Source: an uncultured Anaerosolibacter sp.
GTDB lineage: Bacteria > Bacillota_A > Clostridia > Peptostreptococcales > Thermotaleaceae
DNA length: 25,040 bases
Assembly (NCBI GenBank): GCA_937948705.1
Contig: CALECF010000139.1
Location: 1 to 25,040, forward strand
Reading direction: 5' to 3'
A model generated the notes under the pieces. That model was not told the DNA's origin and ran no database searches. It saw only the letters and a program-made list of their open reading frames with translations. Numbering within the stretch: position 1 is the stretch's first letter; every line of letters starts with the position of its first letter. Positions 7,549 to 15,543 of this stretch are shown in pieces. Position numbers and translations under genes: made by a program.

Positions 7549-7577
7549 TCATAATATCCCCTCGTCCAGCATAATAT
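7549..7577 (+). promoter_or_regulatory. Candidate sigmaE (mother-cell) promoter of spoIIM
   Basis: TCATAAT (7549-7555), a 14-nt spacer, then CATAATAT (7570-7577), close to the B. subtilis sigmaE pattern (about KMATATT, 13-15 nt, CATACAHT). The start point would fall near 7584, leaving a leader of about 29 nt. A weak sigmaA reading (TTGGAC 7527-7532, CATAAT 7550-7555) is the alternative. spoIIM is sigmaE-controlled in B. subtilis, which favours the first. Confidence 0.42.
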
Positions 7578-7612
7578 TTTATTAGAAGTGGACAGGAAAA
7601 GGGGGTATTTTT

Positions 7613-8245
7613 TTGTTTAGAAAAATTCGCGAGATTGTAAGTAGACATATTCAAGACAATCTTGTTATATATTTTGTTGTTATTATGTTTCTGCTTATTG
7701 GAATTTCAGCTGGGGCCTTTACAGTAAAGGCACTATCAGATCTTCAAAAGCAGGAGCTTATTGGATATCTACGAAGTTTCTTTCAGTTCATCAGTGAAAA
7801 TACCTATGACTCATTTTCCATTTTAAAGCAATCTTTACTCAACAATATTCAGACTGGAGTATTAATATGGCTCCTCGGCATTACCATCGTAGGCATTCCG
7901 TTTATTTTATTATTAATCGCTTTAAGGGGATTTATCATCGGCTTCACTGTGGGCTTTCTTGTGGAACAGATGGGTGTTCGAGGTTTATTTTTTGCATTGT
8001 TTTCAATTCTTCCTCAGAATTTATTGATCATTCCATGTCTGGTTTCCATCGCGGTAATAGGCATTAGTTTTTCTCTCATGCTTATAAAGAACAAGCTTGC
8101 AAAGAGCTATAAAACCGATGTGATGCGTCAATTTGTGATATATAGTACAATCATTGCCACGACCTTTAGTATGATTCTTTTAGGATCAATGGTTGAGGCC
8201 TATATAACTCCTGTTTTTATGAAGTTTGTATCTACTTATATGTAA
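7613..8245 (+). CDS. spoIIM: Stage II sporulation protein M
   Basis: 210 aa with a TTG start at 7613 after AAAAGGGGG (7598-7606). The N-terminus reads FRKIREIVSRHIQDNLVIYF, a SpoIIM hallmark, and four to five hydrophobic segments follow (about 20-38, 82-117, 122-150, 172-195). SpoIIM joins SpoIID and SpoIIP in the mother-cell membrane complex that degrades septal peptidoglycan and drives engulfment. The length agrees with B. subtilis SpoIIM (about 214 aa). It follows nudF as in B. subtilis, and a candidate sigmaE promoter lies in the 91-nt gap. spoIID and spoIIP are not in this window. Confidence 0.93.
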   Translation: MFRKIREIVSRHIQDNLVIYFVVIMFLLIGISAGAFTVKALSDLQKQELIGYLRSFFQFISENTYDSFSILKQSLLNNIQTGVLIWLLGITIVGIPFILLLIALRGFIIGFTVGFLVEQMGVRGLFFALFSILPQNLLIIPCLVSIAVIGISFSLMLIKNKLAKSYKTDVMRQFVIYSTIIATTFSMILLGSMVEAYITPVFMKFVSTYM

Positions 8246-8580
8246 TACTAAAATACCCATGCCTGTAGAATCCCCGTGTCATTCAAATATCAATTTATCA
8301 TCCTCGGTATGATTCTTGTGTTTCTAGCTCCATAATTCATTTTCATGAGTCACTTTATAGCCTATTTATATAAGCTTATATACCATGGGGATCACAATGG
8401 AGTTTAAATGAAAAAAACATCTTGGCAATAGGGGAATATGCCCCAAAACAAGAGCTATTGAAAAATAATTTACTTATATTCGTAAAATCAGCTTCTAAAT
8501 GATAAATTTATGAAGGAATTTTTAGAAAGATGTGGAATAGTAGTTAGAGATGGATATGGGAAACGAAGGGGACAAGTAAT
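8246..8580. other. Intergenic region between spoIIM and xerD, with possible decayed coding sequence
   Basis: 335 nt. The first 140 nt show no recognisable feature and no terminator for spoIIM. Downstream, two adjacent frames look protein-like and could be one frameshifted remnant (listed separately). The xerD ribosome-binding site AAGGGGA lies just before 8581. Confidence 0.4.
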
Positions 8581-8584
8581 ATGA
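8401..8584 (+). pseudogene. Possible remnant of a protein gene, frameshifted; identity uncertain
   Basis: One frame reads SLNEKNILAIGEYAPKQELL followed by KNNLLIFVKSASK and a stop at 8500-8502. A shift into the next frame near 8498 continues NDKFMKEFLERCGIVVRDGYG and runs to a TGA at 8582-8584 that overlaps the xerD start. The second part faintly recalls the C-terminal region of histidinol-phosphate-type aminotransferases (a LLERGIVVRD-like motif). Both pieces are short and lack a proper start, so this may be chance. If real, it is the worn 3' end of a gene once located before xerD. Confidence 0.2.
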
Positions 8585-9468
8585 ATATTTTACTTAGTAA
8601 GTTTGTTGACTACTTAGCAAATGTGAAAGAGTTATCTAAAAATACCCTTGATTCATATAAGAGAGATATTTCACAATATATTTCTTTTTTGGATGAGCGG
8701 CAAATTGAGGACATACAATACACCAATAAAACAACGATTATTACTTATCTACTTTATTTGCAAAAGAGTGGTAAGGCAACATCGACGATATCGAGAAACC
8801 TTGCTTCTATAAGGTCTTTTTATCAATTTCTTCTTAATGAAAAACATATAGATAGGGATCCTACAATTAGTTTAGAATCACCTAAATCCGAGAAGAAGTT
8901 ACCTAGTGTACTAAGCTTGAAAGAGGTTGAATTGCTCTTAACACAACCTGATGATCGCAATGAAAAGGGTATTCGAGACAAAGCAATGCTTGAACTCCTT
9001 TATGCTACCGGAATTCGCGTATCCGAGCTAGTATCGCTAAATTATACTGATCTCAATTTAGATATGGGTTACATAAAATGCAAACATAGCCCTACCAAGG
9101 AAAGAGTCATTCCTATCGGTAGTATAGCAAAGAAAGCTATTGAACGGTTTGTGAACGAATGTAGAATTAGTCTTGTTCGCGATGAGTCTGAGCAAGCGTT
9201 ATTTGTGAACTATCATGGTACTAGGCTAACAAGACAGGGTTTTTGGAAAATCATAAAGATGTATACGCAAAAAACGAAGATTGGCAAACGAATTACCCCC
9301 CATACATTGAGACATTCTTTTGCAACTCATTTGCTGCAAAATGGTGCTGATCTGAGATCTGTTCAAGAAATGTTGGGACATTCAGATATTTCAACGACTC
9401 AAATTTATACACAGATCACCAAAAACAAGATCAAGGAAGTATACAATAGAACCCATCCAAGAGCCTAA
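8581..9468 (+). CDS. xerD: Site-specific tyrosine recombinase XerD
   Basis: 295 aa, the usual XerC/XerD length, with ATG at 8581 after AAGGGGACAAGTA. The N-terminal SAM-like core-binding domain (about 1-95) is followed by the catalytic domain with R146 (ATGIRVSEL), a lysine at 173 (PTKERVIPIG), H241 and R244 (HTLRHSFATHLL), H267 (LGHSDISTT) and the nucleophile Tyr276 (IYTQIT). With a partner Xer protein it resolves chromosome dimers at dif. Position between spoIIM and a purine nucleoside phosphorylase gene matches B. subtilis xerD (ripX). The segment KCKHSPTKERVIP replaces the more common GKGxKERxVPL, a small deviation. The terminator hairpin begins within the last codons. Confidence 0.93.
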   Translation: MNILLSKFVDYLANVKELSKNTLDSYKRDISQYISFLDERQIEDIQYTNKTTIITYLLYLQKSGKATSTISRNLASIRSFYQFLLNEKHIDRDPTISLESPKSEKKLPSVLSLKEVELLLTQPDDRNEKGIRDKAMLELLYATGIRVSELVSLNYTDLNLDMGYIKCKHSPTKERVIPIGSIAKKAIERFVNECRISLVRDESEQALFVNYHGTRLTRQGFWKIIKMYTQKTKIGKRITPHTLRHSFATHLLQNGADLRSVQEMLGHSDISTTQIYTQITKNKIKEVYNRTHPRA

Positions 9469-9486
9469 CTGGCTCTTTATATTTTT
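9459..9486 (+). terminator. Rho-independent terminator of xerD
   Basis: AAGAGCC (9459-9465), loop TAACT, GGCTCTT (9471-9477), then TATATTTTT. The left arm lies inside the last xerD codons and the TAA is in the loop. Confidence 0.75.
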
Positions 9487-9620
9487 CTCTATATATGGCA
9501 AAAAATCAACTCATATATTGCTATAAAATACAAGTAAGGGTAGTATGATGTAAAGGTACACAGATTATATTTTCAGTGGTCAAGGTATTACTTAGACAAT
9601 TCATACAAAGTATAATATGT

Positions 9621-9648
9621 AGAGTGATGATGGATTCATCCGGACTCT
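9621..9648 (+). other. Imperfect hairpin upstream of the nucleoside phosphorylase operon
   Basis: AGAGT (9621-9625) pairs with ACTCT (9644-9648), and GATG (9629-9632) with CATC (9637-9640) inside it. It lies just after a TATAAT at 9611-9616 and before the better promoter at 9673-9701. It could be an operator-like palindrome, part of a longer leader from an upstream start, or chance. Confidence 0.3.
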
Positions 9649-9672
9649 TTCCGTGAGAAGAAAGATACTCTA

Positions 9673-9701
9673 TTTACAAATTACACTGTCATCGTTATAA
9701 A
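9673..9701 (+). promoter_or_regulatory. Probable sigmaA promoter of the nucleoside phosphorylase operon
   Basis: TTTACA (9673-9678), a 17-nt spacer, TATAAA (9696-9701): five of six matches in each box at ideal spacing. Transcription would start near 9708, with a leader of about 37 nt containing AGGAGAGG (9731-9738). Confidence 0.6.
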
Positions 9702-9744
9702 GCTTAACCATAGAAAGAATGTATATGATAGGAGAGGATAAACC

Positions 9745-10578
9745 ATGAAAAACTTACTCAGCAAGATAAAAGAAGCAGCTGGTTATATACACCAGCAGAC
9801 GGATATGTCTCCAAAAATCGGCTTAGTCTTAGGTTCGGGTTTAGGTATGCTCGCAGATGAACTTCAAGGGCCACTACATATTCACTATAAGGATATCCCT
9901 AACTTTCCCATATCAACGGTGAAGGGGCATGCAGGAAAGCTTGTATTTGGCAAACTTGAGGATCATTCCGTAGTCGTTATGCAGGGTCGATTCCATTACT
10001 ACGAAGGCTACTCCATGGAAGAGGTTACTTTTCCCATTCGTGTGATGAAAGAGCTTGGGGTTGAAATCCTCATCGTTACGAATGCAGCTGGCGGCGTAAA
10101 TACGTCGTTTCGTCCTGGTGATTTAATGGTAATTCGTGATCATATAAACTGGGGATTTGATAACCCTCTTATTGGTAAAAACTTTACTGAGCTCGGCGTA
10201 CGCTTTCCTGATATTTCTCAAGTTTATGATAAGGAATTGATTGGATTTGTTCAACAGGCAAGCAATGAAACGGACTTGGTGCTGAAGGAAGGTGTGTATG
10301 CTATGTTTACTGGTCCTACCTATGAGACACCGGCTGAGGTAAGAATGGCTAGATTTTTAGGGGCAGATGCCGTAGGAATGTCCACAGTGCCAGAGGTCAT
10401 CGTAGCAGCCCATAGCCAGATGAGGGTATTAGGGATTTCCTGTATTACGAATATGGCTGCAGGTATATTAGATCAGCCTTTGGATCATCACGAAGTCATA
10501 GAAACTGCCGATAAGGCAAGAGATGCCTTTATCCTATTAATCAGGAGGACTTTATCAAAGATAGGGAGGAATTATTAA
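9745..10578 (+). CDS. punA: Purine nucleoside phosphorylase, inosine/guanosine type (copy 1)
   Basis: 277 aa, ATG after AGGAGAGG. Trimeric PNP family: phosphate site S31 in LGSGLG, R82 and H84 in GRFHYYEGY, and S213 in [10 protein letters not shown]. Purine recognition follows the human enzyme: Y193-E194 in GPTYETPAE (human F200-E201) and T235-N236 in CITNMAAG (human T242-N243). It should split inosine, guanosine and their deoxy forms with phosphate into base and (deoxy)ribose 1-phosphate. It is the first gene of a salvage operon; its TAA overlaps the next ATG by one base (TAATG). In B. subtilis the single pupG/punA lies between drm and dacF; drm is absent here. Confidence 0.93.
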   Translation: MKNLLSKIKEAAGYIHQQTDMSPKIGLVLGSGLGMLADELQGPLHIHYKDIPNFPISTVKGHAGKLVFGKLEDHSVVVMQGRFHYYEGYSMEEVTFPIRVMKELGVEILIVTNAAGGVNTSFRPGDLMVIRDHINWGFDNPLIGKNFTELGVRFPDISQVYDKELIGFVQQASNETDLVLKEGVYAMFTGPTYETPAEVRMARFLGADAVGMSTVPEVIVAAHSQMRVLGISCITNMAAGILDQPLDHHEVIETADKARDAFILLIRRTLSKIGRNY

Positions 10579-11396
10579 TGAGACAAAAAATACATACGGC
10601 AAGGGAATTTATAGAAAGTAAGATCAATACCACTCCTGAAATCGGATTGATTTTAGGTTCTGGACTTGGAAGCTTGGCAAATGAAATAGAAAACCCCACA
10701 ATCATTCCTTATGATCAAATTCCAAACTTCCCCATTTCTACCGTTGAAGGTCATGAGGGACAGTTGGTGATTGGTAAGCTAGAAGGTAAGAACGTAATTG
10801 CTATGCAGGGACGTTTTCATTTTTATGAAGGTTACTCATTGCAGGAGGTTACTTTTCCAGTAAGAGTGATGAAAGAACTTGGTGTGAAAATACTCATGGT
10901 GACAAATGCTTGCGGGGGAATGAACCCGGAACTATATCCTGGAGCCCTCATGATCATAGAGGATCATATCAACTTTACAGGAGGTAATCCTCTTATAGGT
11001 CCAAATGATGAGGATCTTGGGTCTAGATTCCCTGATATGTCAACTGCTTATGATAAAGAATTCATTCATCTCGCAGAGCAAGCAGGCCAGGAACTAGGTA
11101 TCGAAACTAAAAAAGGTATCTATGTTGCCATTAGTGGACCTAATTATATGTCAGCTGCCGAGTTGAAAATGTTAAGAAAGTTTGGTGCGGATACACTAGG
11201 GATGTCCACAGTGCCTGAGGTCATAGTGGCACGTCATGGAGGACTACGTGTATTGGGTATTTCTTGTGTAACAGATATGGCAATTGCTGACACCTTAGAG
11301 CCACTAGAGCATGAACGGGTTGTGGAGATCGCGAATCAGACTCGACCTAAGTTTATTCGTCTTGTAAAAGGAATTCTTCAAAAGGTGAGTATCTAA
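10578..11396 (+). CDS. Purine nucleoside phosphorylase paralogue with altered base-recognition residues (copy 2)
   Basis: 272 aa, started by the TAATG overlap with copy 1 and clearly a tandem paralogue ([33 protein letters not shown]). Phosphate-site residues S28, R79, H81 and S210 are kept, so phosphorolysis should be possible. The base-recognition positions differ: GPTYETPAE becomes GPNYMSAAE, putting Met191 where copy 1 has Glu194, and CITNMAAG becomes CVTDMAIAD, putting Asp233 where copy 1 has Asn236. In human PNP the corresponding E201 and N243 contact N1 and N7/O6 of 6-oxopurines, and changes there shift specificity, N243D towards adenosine. I infer a different nucleoside substrate, perhaps 6-aminopurine-type or modified. 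Family secure, substrate open. Confidence 0.88.
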   Translation: MRQKIHTAREFIESKINTTPEIGLILGSGLGSLANEIENPTIIPYDQIPNFPISTVEGHEGQLVIGKLEGKNVIAMQGRFHFYEGYSLQEVTFPVRVMKELGVKILMVTNACGGMNPELYPGALMIIEDHINFTGGNPLIGPNDEDLGSRFPDMSTAYDKEFIHLAEQAGQELGIETKKGIYVAISGPNYMSAAELKMLRKFGADTLGMSTVPEVIVARHGGLRVLGISCVTDMAIADTLEPLEHERVVEIANQTRPKFIRLVKGILQKVSI

Positions 11397-12721
11397 TGAG
11401 AATTTACGATATTATCTTAAAAAAAAGAAATGGATTTGTCCTTACAAAGGATGAGATTAATTACTTTGTCCAAGAGTATACGAAGGGCAACATACCAGAT
11501 TATCAGGCAGCCTCTCTACTGATGGCAATCTTTTTTCAAAAGATGAATAAAGAAGAAACCGCGAACTTAACGGATGCAATGATGAATTCCGGAGATGTCT
11601 TAGACTTATCTAGGATTCACGGTATAAAAGTTGACAAGCATAGTACAGGGGGTGTAGGGGATACAACTACGCTAATTGTTGCGCCTTTGGTTGCAGCTTG
11701 TAATGTGCCCGTTGCGAAAATGTCTGGAAGAGGCCTAGGCCATACTGGAGGAACCATTGATAAGCTAGAATCAATAACAGGTTTTCATGTTGAATTGACA
11801 AATGAACAATTCATTGACAATGTCAACCAACATAAAATTGCCGTCATCGGCCAGTCTGCAAACCTAGCTCCTGCAGATAAGAAGTTATATGCATTAAGAG
11901 ATGTTACTGCTACGGTAGATAATCTTTCTCTCATTGCAAGCAGTATCATGAGCAAAAAGCTAGCGGCTGGATCCAATGCGATTATTTTGGATGTGAAAGT
12001 AGGCAGCGGAGCCTTTATGAAGGATATCGATGAAGGCATTGCTTTGGCTCAAGAAATGGTGGATATTGGTCATCATATGGGTAGGGAGACCATAGCTATC
12101 CTAACGAGTATGGAGCAACCCTTAGGCTATGCCATTGGGAACAGTCTTGAAATCGAAGAGGCTATTCAAACATTAAAAGGTAATGGACCTGAGGATCTTA
12201 CAGAATTAAGCATCACTTTAGCGAGCTATATGGTATTGTTAGCAAAGGAAGCTGATTCCATTGATGCAGCCAGGGAAAGAGTTCTACATCAACTACAATC
12301 AGGAGAAGCTCTAAATAAGTTTAAAGAGTTCATTATTGCTCAAGGTGGAGATCCTAGAGTTATTACGGATACTGACCTTCTTCCTAAAGCTGCCTATGGA
12401 CTGGAGATATTGGCACCTGAGAATGGATATATTCAATCCATCAAAACAGATGATATTGGCATCGCAGCCCTAATGTTGGGAGCTGGTCGTGAGAATAAAG
12501 ACTCCCATATTGATTTGGCGGCGGGAATAATCATGAAGAAGAAGATTGGTGATCAAGTTTTTAAAGGTGAACCTATTGCCACCTTATATACAAATAAAGA
12601 AGATATACTGATAAAAGTTCAAGATGTTGTTTTAAATGCCATCTCTTTAACAAATGACGCTGTTGAACAGCCAAAACTAATCAAAGCAATCGTTATGAGA
12701 GATACGATTACAATCAAGTAA
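11396..12721 (+). CDS. pdp: Pyrimidine-nucleoside phosphorylase
   Basis: 441 aa, ATG overlapping the preceding stop by one base (TAATG). It is a class II nucleoside phosphorylase like DeoA and Pdp. The signature [19 protein letters not shown] lies at about 108-126, preceded by the phosphate-binding [14 protein letters not shown] (about 81-94). The C-terminal alpha/beta domain contains [16 protein letters not shown]. Overall closest to bacillary Pdp, which accepts uridine, thymidine and deoxyuridine. It yields (deoxy)ribose 1-phosphate, so all three operon products feed pentose phosphates; phosphopentomutase, needed to use them, is not encoded here. No terminator is obvious after it, and dacF starts 94 nt downstream from its own candidate promoter. 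Confidence 0.93.
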   Translation: MRIYDIILKKRNGFVLTKDEINYFVQEYTKGNIPDYQAASLLMAIFFQKMNKEETANLTDAMMNSGDVLDLSRIHGIKVDKHSTGGVGDTTTLIVAPLVAACNVPVAKMSGRGLGHTGGTIDKLESITGFHVELTNEQFIDNVNQHKIAVIGQSANLAPADKKLYALRDVTATVDNLSLIASSIMSKKLAAGSNAIILDVKVGSGAFMKDIDEGIALAQEMVDIGHHMGRETIAILTSMEQPLGYAIGNSLEIEEAIQTLKGNGPEDLTELSITLASYMVLLAKEADSIDAARERVLHQLQSGEALNKFKEFIIAQGGDPRVITDTDLLPKAAYGLEILAPENGYIQSIKTDDIGIAALMLGAGRENKDSHIDLAAGIIMKKKIGDQVFKGEPIATLYTNKEDILIKVQDVVLNAISLTNDAVEQPKLIKAIVMRDTITIK

Positions 12722-12754
12722 TATTTTACAATATTTTATGAATGTTCCTCCTGT

Positions 12755-12784
12755 GCATAAGGAAAGTAATTGCTGGAAAAGCTA
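12755..12784 (+). promoter_or_regulatory. Candidate sigmaF/sigmaG (forespore) promoter of dacF
   Basis: GCATA (12755-12759), a 15-nt spacer, then GGAAAAGCTA (12775-12784), matching nine of ten positions of the -10 consensus GGNNANAHTR and all of the -35 GYWTA. The start point would be near 12791, 25 nt before the ATG, with AAGGAGG at 12802-12808 in the leader. B. subtilis dacF is forespore-expressed, which supports the call. Confidence 0.5.
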
Positions 12785-12815
12785 GAATTAACTTATAAAG
12801 CAAGGAGGGCATAAG

Positions 12816-13991
12816 ATGAAACAAATACTCAACAAATTTATCGTATCCATCATCTGTTTTACCTTGATCTTCAGTTCGTTTTATATAGTAGCTAATGCCG
12901 AAGAATTCAATATTGATGCACGTGCAGCAATTTTAATGGATGCTTCCACAGGTATAATATTATATGAGAAGAACATTCACGATAAGCTCCCCCCAGCCAG
13001 CGTTACCAAGGTTATGACAATGCTGTTGGCCATGGAAGCTTTAGATCAAAAACAGATATCATTAGCAGATAAAGTTTTAATTAGTAGTCGGGCTTCAAAG
13101 ATGGGTGGAAGTCAACTTTTTTTAGAGCCTGGTGAGGAGAAAACCGTTGAGGAGCTTTTAAAAGGAATTTCTGTTGCTTCAGCGAATGATGCATGTGTTG
13201 CATTGGCAGAACATCTCAGTGGTACAGAAGAAATGTTTATTAAACGAATGAACGAACGGGCTAAGGAACTAGGAATGAACGATACCCAATTTATGAATAC
13301 CAATGGTTTACCGCAAGAAGGCCATTATTCAAGTGCCTATGATATTGCTGTAATGTCGAAAGAACTTCTTAAATATCCTAAAATCCATGAATGGCTTACC
13401 ATTTGGATGTCTACCATGAAGGTTGGTCTTCCAAACAAAAAAATAACCACCTTGGAACTGACCAATACAAACAAACTAGTTAGAAGCTATCCTGGTGCTA
13501 ATGGCATTAAAACTGGATTTACTTCAGATGCAATGTATTGTTTGTCTGCTTCAGCCAGTCGAAATGGCTTAAATCTGATATCTGTCATATTAGGTAGTCC
13601 TACTTCTCAGGTTCGGTTCGAAGAAGCTAAAAAGCTGCTAAATTATGGTTTTGCCAGCTATAGCTCTGTACCCATCGTTAAAAAGAATCAGGTGGTTCAA
13701 GAAGTAGTTGTTGAGAAGGGTAAGTCTGAAAAGGTAAATATTATCGCAAAGGATCAATTGAGTGCCCTTGTTAAAAAAGGGAATGAGAGTAAGGTAGAAA
13801 AAGAAATTATTCTGCCAAAGAATATCAAGGCACCTTTGAATGCTGGACAAAAACTTGGTGAAATTGTACTAACGGTGGAAGGAAAAGAGATCAATCGAAT
13901 TGATTTGGTCTCAGAGAAAACCATTGAATCAGCTTCAGCCATTGATATATTTGGAAAAATGATTCGCAACACACTAAAATCAAAGCAATAA
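12816..13991 (+). CDS. dacF: D-alanyl-D-alanine carboxypeptidase, sporulation type
   Basis: 391 aa with AAGGAGG before the ATG. Signal peptide at about 1-28 (hydrophobic core IVSIICFTLIFSSFYIVANA, cleavage likely after ANA). Class A PBP5-type peptidase motifs: SxxK S62-V-T-K65, SxN S122-A-N124 and KTG K232-T-G234. The C-terminal PBP5-associated beta domain and an end helix follow. It removes the terminal D-alanine of stem peptides and so lowers cross-linking. Position after a PNP gene matches B. subtilis dacF. There dacF leads into spoIIAA-spoIIAB-sigF; here a terminator and scpA follow instead. The second Dac at 19321 is a distinct paralogue. Confidence 0.92.
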   Translation: MKQILNKFIVSIICFTLIFSSFYIVANAEEFNIDARAAILMDASTGIILYEKNIHDKLPPASVTKVMTMLLAMEALDQKQISLADKVLISSRASKMGGSQLFLEPGEEKTVEELLKGISVASANDACVALAEHLSGTEEMFIKRMNERAKELGMNDTQFMNTNGLPQEGHYSSAYDIAVMSKELLKYPKIHEWLTIWMSTMKVGLPNKKITTLELTNTNKLVRSYPGANGIKTGFTSDAMYCLSASASRNGLNLISVILGSPTSQVRFEEAKKLLNYGFASYSSVPIVKKNQVVQEVVVEKGKSEKVNIIAKDQLSALVKKGNESKVEKEIILPKNIKAPLNAGQKLGEIVLTVEGKEINRIDLVSEKTIESASAIDIFGKMIRNTLKSKQ

Positions 13992-13998
13992 ATCCCTT

Positions 13999-14036
13999 GG
14001 AGGCATTTAAATATAAATGCCTCCTCTTATATTTTC
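13999..14036 (+). terminator. Rho-independent terminator of dacF
   Basis: GGAGGCATTTA (13999-14009) pairs exactly with TAAATGCCTCC (14014-14024) around the loop AATA, then TCTTATATTTTCTTT. It begins 7 nt after the dacF stop. Confidence 0.85.
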
Positions 14037-14117
14037 TTTACGTGTCGCCATATTTCTTTCTCATCTATATGCTGGTACCATGAGTAAATAATCTAATCAC
14101 ACCATGATAGGAAGTAT

Positions 14118-14125
14118 GCTATAAT
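14118..14125 (+). promoter_or_regulatory. Possible extended -10 promoter of scpA-scpB
   Basis: TGC followed by TATAAT (14120-14125) forms an extended -10 element; no clear -35 is present. It lies about 80 nt before the scpA start, downstream of the dacF terminator, so scpAB probably has its own transcript. Confidence 0.4.
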
Positions 14126-14205
14126 AGATTGTGATACTGACAGTATATATTTTCTTGATTTTACATATTAGAAGTGACGAATATATTTTTAGGAGTAGAT
14201 GATTC

Positions 14206-14943
14206 ATGGCATATAATGTTAAACTTGAGACCTTTGAAGGTCCTTTCGATTTATTGTTCCACCTCATTGAGAAAGCGGAAGTTGATATTTATAACATTCC
14301 CATTGCCCAAATCACTGATCAGTATATCCACTATATTCAAGATATGCAGAAGTTTGATTTAGAGGTTACCAGTGAATTTCTTGTAATGGCCGCGACCCTC
14401 ATCGAGATTAAATCAAAAATGCTGCTGCCCAATAAGCACGAGGAGCAACTAGCTATCGCCATCGATGAAATTGATCTGCAACAAGATCTAATCGCTCGCC
14501 TAATTGAATATAAAAAGTATAAGACCGCTGCTGAAGAATTTAAGAAGCGAGAGGACGTATTTAAAAAGATTTTTTATAAGTCCCAGGAGCAACTTGATGA
14601 CTATATTAAGCACGATGACGTAGAGCTTGTTGAAATGGATTTAAGCACTTTAATTAGTGCCTTTAGTAATCTGCTTGCGAAGCGAAAAGACCACTCAAAG
14701 CTTGAGGCATACGTGAATGAAATTCAAAGGGATGAGGTTACTATAGAAGAAAAAATTGCTCAGATTCAACAGTACCTCGAAATTCATCAATCTGTAGAGT
14801 TTCACCATCTTTTCTCTAATCTATCTACAAAAAGTGAGATCGTCGTAACGTTCTTAGCCCTATTGGAGTTGATCAAATTAAACTATTTGATGGTGCAGCA
14901 AAACAGAATCTTTGGTCACATTATTATTAGAAAATCCGTTTAA
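14206..14943 (+). CDS. scpA: Segregation and condensation protein A (kleisin)
   Basis: 245 aa from ATG 14206 with AGGAG at 14191-14195. The N-terminus KLETFEGPFDLLFHLIEKAEVDIYNIPIAQIT is the ScpA signature that binds the SMC neck, and WEYLVMAATLIEIKSKMLLP-type helix (here SEFLVMAATLIEIKSKMLLP) follows. The C-terminal winged helix (VVTFLALLELIKL) binds the SMC head. ScpA bridges Smc heads with ScpB and acts in chromosome condensation and origin segregation. scpB follows 18 nt downstream. Length agrees with B. subtilis ScpA (about 250 aa). An overlapping shorter frame in another register (14174-14362) is a shadow. Confidence 0.95.
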   Translation: MAYNVKLETFEGPFDLLFHLIEKAEVDIYNIPIAQITDQYIHYIQDMQKFDLEVTSEFLVMAATLIEIKSKMLLPNKHEEQLAIAIDEIDLQQDLIARLIEYKKYKTAAEEFKKREDVFKKIFYKSQEQLDDYIKHDDVELVEMDLSTLISAFSNLLAKRKDHSKLEAYVNEIQRDEVTIEEKIAQIQQYLEIHQSVEFHHLFSNLSTKSEIVVTFLALLELIKLNYLMVQQNRIFGHIIIRKSV

Positions 14944-14961
14944 TAAAAGAGGTGTAATCTG

Positions 14962-15519
14962 ATGGAAGAAAAAGAGATTCAATCGATTATTGAGTCTTTA
15001 CTGTTTATTTGGGGAGATCCTCTTCATGTAAAGAACATCGCTGATGTACTGGAATATCCTCCAGAATTTATACGAAAAACAATTTTGGATTTAAAGAAGA
15101 AATATGAAGAAGAAGATAAGGGCCTTCAAATTATTGAGGTAAATAATAGCTTTCAACTATGTACCAACACAAAGCACTACGATTATATACAGAAGCTATG
15201 TACGCCTGTACATAACAAAGGACTTACCCAAGCAGCCCTTGAGGTTTTAGCCATTGTTGCATACAAGCAACCAATTACAAGACATGAAGTGGAAGGCATC
15301 AGGGGTGTGAAGAGTGATAAATCTATTAGTACATTATTAGAAAAAGAACTTATCTTAGAGAAGGGGCGATTGGAGAAGACAGGGCGACCTATATTGTATG
15401 GTACAACGGATACCTTCCTAAAGTCCTTTGGCCTTAGTTCTCTAGAAGACCTGCCTGCTATTGAAGATTTTGAAAAACTAGATTTTAATGAGAAAGAAAT
15501 AAATAAAACCGATGAATAG
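14962..15519 (+). CDS. scpB: Segregation and condensation protein B
   Basis: 185 aa, ATG at 14962 with GAGGTG at 14949-14954. Two winged-helix domains as in the ScpB family: the N-terminal half begins IQSIIESLLFIWGDPL, and the second contains the family hallmark TQAALEVLAIVAYKQPITRHEVEGIRGV and GRPILYGTTDTFLKSFGL. It dimerises and stabilises ScpA on Smc. The last codons and the TAG lie inside a 46-bp palindrome that serves as terminator. Length is normal for the family. Confidence 0.95.
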   Translation: MEEKEIQSIIESLLFIWGDPLHVKNIADVLEYPPEFIRKTILDLKKKYEEEDKGLQIIEVNNSFQLCTNTKHYDYIQKLCTPVHNKGLTQAALEVLAIVAYKQPITRHEVEGIRGVKSDKSISTLLEKELILEKGRLEKTGRPILYGTTDTFLKSFGLSSLEDLPAIEDFEKLDFNEKEINKTDE

Positions 15520-15543
15520 ATCTATTCATCGGTTTTATTTATT
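15498..15543. terminator. Bidirectional terminator, 46-bp perfect palindrome between scpB and speB
   Basis: The sequence is self-complementary from 15498 to 15543, centred between 15520 and 15521, with 23-nt arms containing AATAAAACCGATGAATAGA on the left. It covers the last scpB codons and TAG and reaches the stop codon of the convergent speB at 15542-15544. Each strand ends in GGTTTTATTTATT-type sequence, so it can stop transcription from both sides. Confidence 0.9.

Noticed and set aside
9592..9616. Promoter TTAGACA with TATAAT upstream of the PNP operon
   Set aside because: The spacing between the boxes is only about 12 nt; the TTTACA-17-TATAAA pair at 9673-9701 is far better.
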